From: a bacterium
GTDB lineage: Bacteria; Margulisbacteria; Marinamargulisbacteria; UBA6595
DNA: 6,338 bases
NCBI GenBank assembly: GCA_027621615.1
Contig: JAQCBC010000053.1
Location: 1 to 6,338 of the forward strand
Direction of reading: 5' to 3'
Positions 5,487 through 6,338 of the stretch are shown in pieces. Position 1 is the stretch's first letter. Every line of letters starts with the position of its first letter. A model generated the notes under the pieces. That model searched no databases and had not been told where the DNA came from. It worked only from the letters and a program-made list of their open reading frames with translations. Both the position numbers and the translations under genes were made by a program.

Positions 5487-6338
5487 ATGCGGTTGTTCAT
5501 TAGTGCGGGTGAGGTGTCTGGGGATCAATACGGCGCTGCCTTAGTGAAAGCGGTTCGGGCCTTGTATCCGGATGTTGAATGCGTGGGCATGGGGCACAAC
5601 CGCATGCGTGCGGCGGGGGTACACGTTTTAGCGGACATGACTACGGCGTCAACCATTGGGTTTATTGAGCCGTTTCGGTATATTCCAAAATTAATTGTGA
5701 CGTATTTTCGAATGAAGTGGATTTTACGAGTCATGAAGCCCGTGGCGGTGGTGGTGATTGATTATCAGGGGTATCATCAGGTATTTATTCGGGCGGCGAA
5801 GCGGTTGGGCATTCCGGTGTTGTATTATATTTCGCCGCAGGAGTGGCAGTGGGGTACGGAAAAAGGGGGGCGAAATGTGGTTAAACACACGGATACGATT
5901 TTGTCGATTTTCCCGCAGGAGCATGACTTTTATACTAAGCTGGGGGGGCGGTCGGTGTTTGTGGGGCATCCGATTGTTGACTTAATTCGACGGCATGATG
6001 GGCGCGAGATGTTTTGTGAGCGATACGGGCTGGATCCATCGCGGCGGATTGTGTCGTTGTTTCCGGGGTCTCGGCCACAGGAATTAAAACAGTTGTTGGC
6101 GTTGTTTGTGAGTTTAATTGCGCCGGTTGAGGCGGCCATTAAAGGGACTGAGCAGTGGGTGATATCGGTGTCATCGCCGGTTTATTTAGACCGAATTTAT
6201 TCAGTGTTGCAGCGGTATGGGGTATCCGGACGGGTGACCTGTGTGTGCCAGGATCAGCATGCTTTAATTCAGCATACGGCGGTGTCGGTGGTGGCTTCGG
6301 GGACGGTCACTTTGGAGCATGCGTGTTTGGGCACCCCA
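5487..6338 (+). CDS. lpxB: Lipid-A-disaccharide synthase (LpxB), C-terminus cut by the window edge
   Basis: The frame runs without a stop for 284 codons to the end of the window; complete LpxB proteins are about 380 residues, so roughly a quarter is missing. LpxB is a peripheral inner-membrane glycosyltransferase (GT19) that joins UDP-2,3-diacylglucosamine and lipid X to form the lipid A disaccharide. Family landmarks: SAGEVSGDQYGA at 6-17, STIGFIEPFRYIP at 55-67, VVVIDYQGYHQVF at 88-100, YYISPQEWQWG at 113-123, IFPQEHDFY at 141-149, VGHPIVD at 159-165, LFPGSRPQEL at 191-200, and SGTVTLEHACLGTP at 271-284. ISPQEW rather than the proteobacterial SPSVWAW is a lineage hint. The ATG follows the rpe stop codon by 4 bases, so the two genes are almost certainly co-transcribed and perhaps translationally coupled. 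The GGGGCAG 11 bases upstream is not a convincing ribosome site. A G7 run (5942-5948) is in frame. Confidence 0.93.
   Translation, partial: MRLFISAGEVSGDQYGAALVKAVRALYPDVECVGMGHNRMRAAGVHVLADMTTASTIGFIEPFRYIPKLIVTYFRMKWILRVMKPVAVVVIDYQGYHQVFIRAAKRLGIPVLYYISPQEWQWGTEKGGRNVVKHTDTILSIFPQEHDFYTKLGGRSVFVGHPIVDLIRRHDGREMFCERYGLDPSRRIVSLFPGSRPQELKQLLALFVSLIAPVEAAIKGTEQWVISVSSPVYLDRIYSVLQRYGVSGRVTCVCQDQHALIQHTAVSVVASGTVTLEHACLGTP

Noticed and set aside
5942..5948. G7 run in lpxB (and another at 2031-2037 in the aminotransferase) as a phase-variation tract
   Set aside because: Both runs are in frame, short for slipped-strand switching, and explained by the G-rich codon use of the plus-strand genes.

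Overview
The window reads as chromosomal DNA from a diderm (Gram-negative-type) bacterium, because the right end carries most of lpxB, the lipid A disaccharide synthase gene. The phylum cannot be fixed from the sequence. The LpxB signature YYISPQEWQWG resembles, from memory, cyanobacterial-type LpxB more than the proteobacterial form, which hints at the Cyanobacteria/Margulisbacteria side of the tree, but this is a weak hint. None of the seven start codons has a convincing Shine-Dalgarno sequence at normal spacing. At least two intergenic promoters place the -10 box 7 bases before the ATG, so leaderless or near-leaderless translation looks common here.

Layout from left to right. (1) Positions 1-1559, minus strand: a two-gene cassette of an AAA/ABC-type ATPase (RloA / AbiLi-like) followed 7 bases downstream by a RloB-family Toprim-like protein (AbiLii-like), which is cut by the window edge. 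This is probably an anti-phage defence module. (2) Positions 1560-1620: a 61-bp divergent promoter region with an imperfect inverted repeat that places an extended -10 box in each direction. (3) Positions 1621-3595, plus strand: a class III PLP aminotransferase overlapping by 14 bases a TrmH/SpoU-family RNA 2'-O-ribose methyltransferase (RlmB type). (4) Positions 3592-4626, minus strand: a MerR-family DNA-binding domain fused to a DegV (fatty-acid-binding fold) domain. It converges on the methyltransferase with overlapping stop codons. (5) Positions 4627-4750: a second divergent regulatory region containing a strong promoter for the merR-degV gene, a 16-bp dyad over its -10 box, a plus-strand promoter and a 7-bp inverted repeat bracketing that promoter. 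(6) Positions 4751-6338, plus strand: a divergent ribulose-phosphate 3-epimerase followed 4 bases later by lpxB, which runs off the window.

The most unusual element is the MerR-DegV fusion. DegV/FakB proteins bind fatty acids, so a DegV domain in the effector position of a MerR regulator suggests a one-component sensor of an acyl or other hydrophobic ligand. It is transcribed divergently from rpe-lpxB, a unit that includes a lipid A assembly enzyme, so lipid-responsive control of that unit is a plausible but untested hypothesis. The ATPase-RloB pair is the second point of interest: its Walker motifs and its Toprim-type acidic residues are intact as far as the window shows. No RNA genes, CRISPR arrays, transposases or convincing intrinsic terminators were seen, and there is no gene-free stretch longer than 124 bases.
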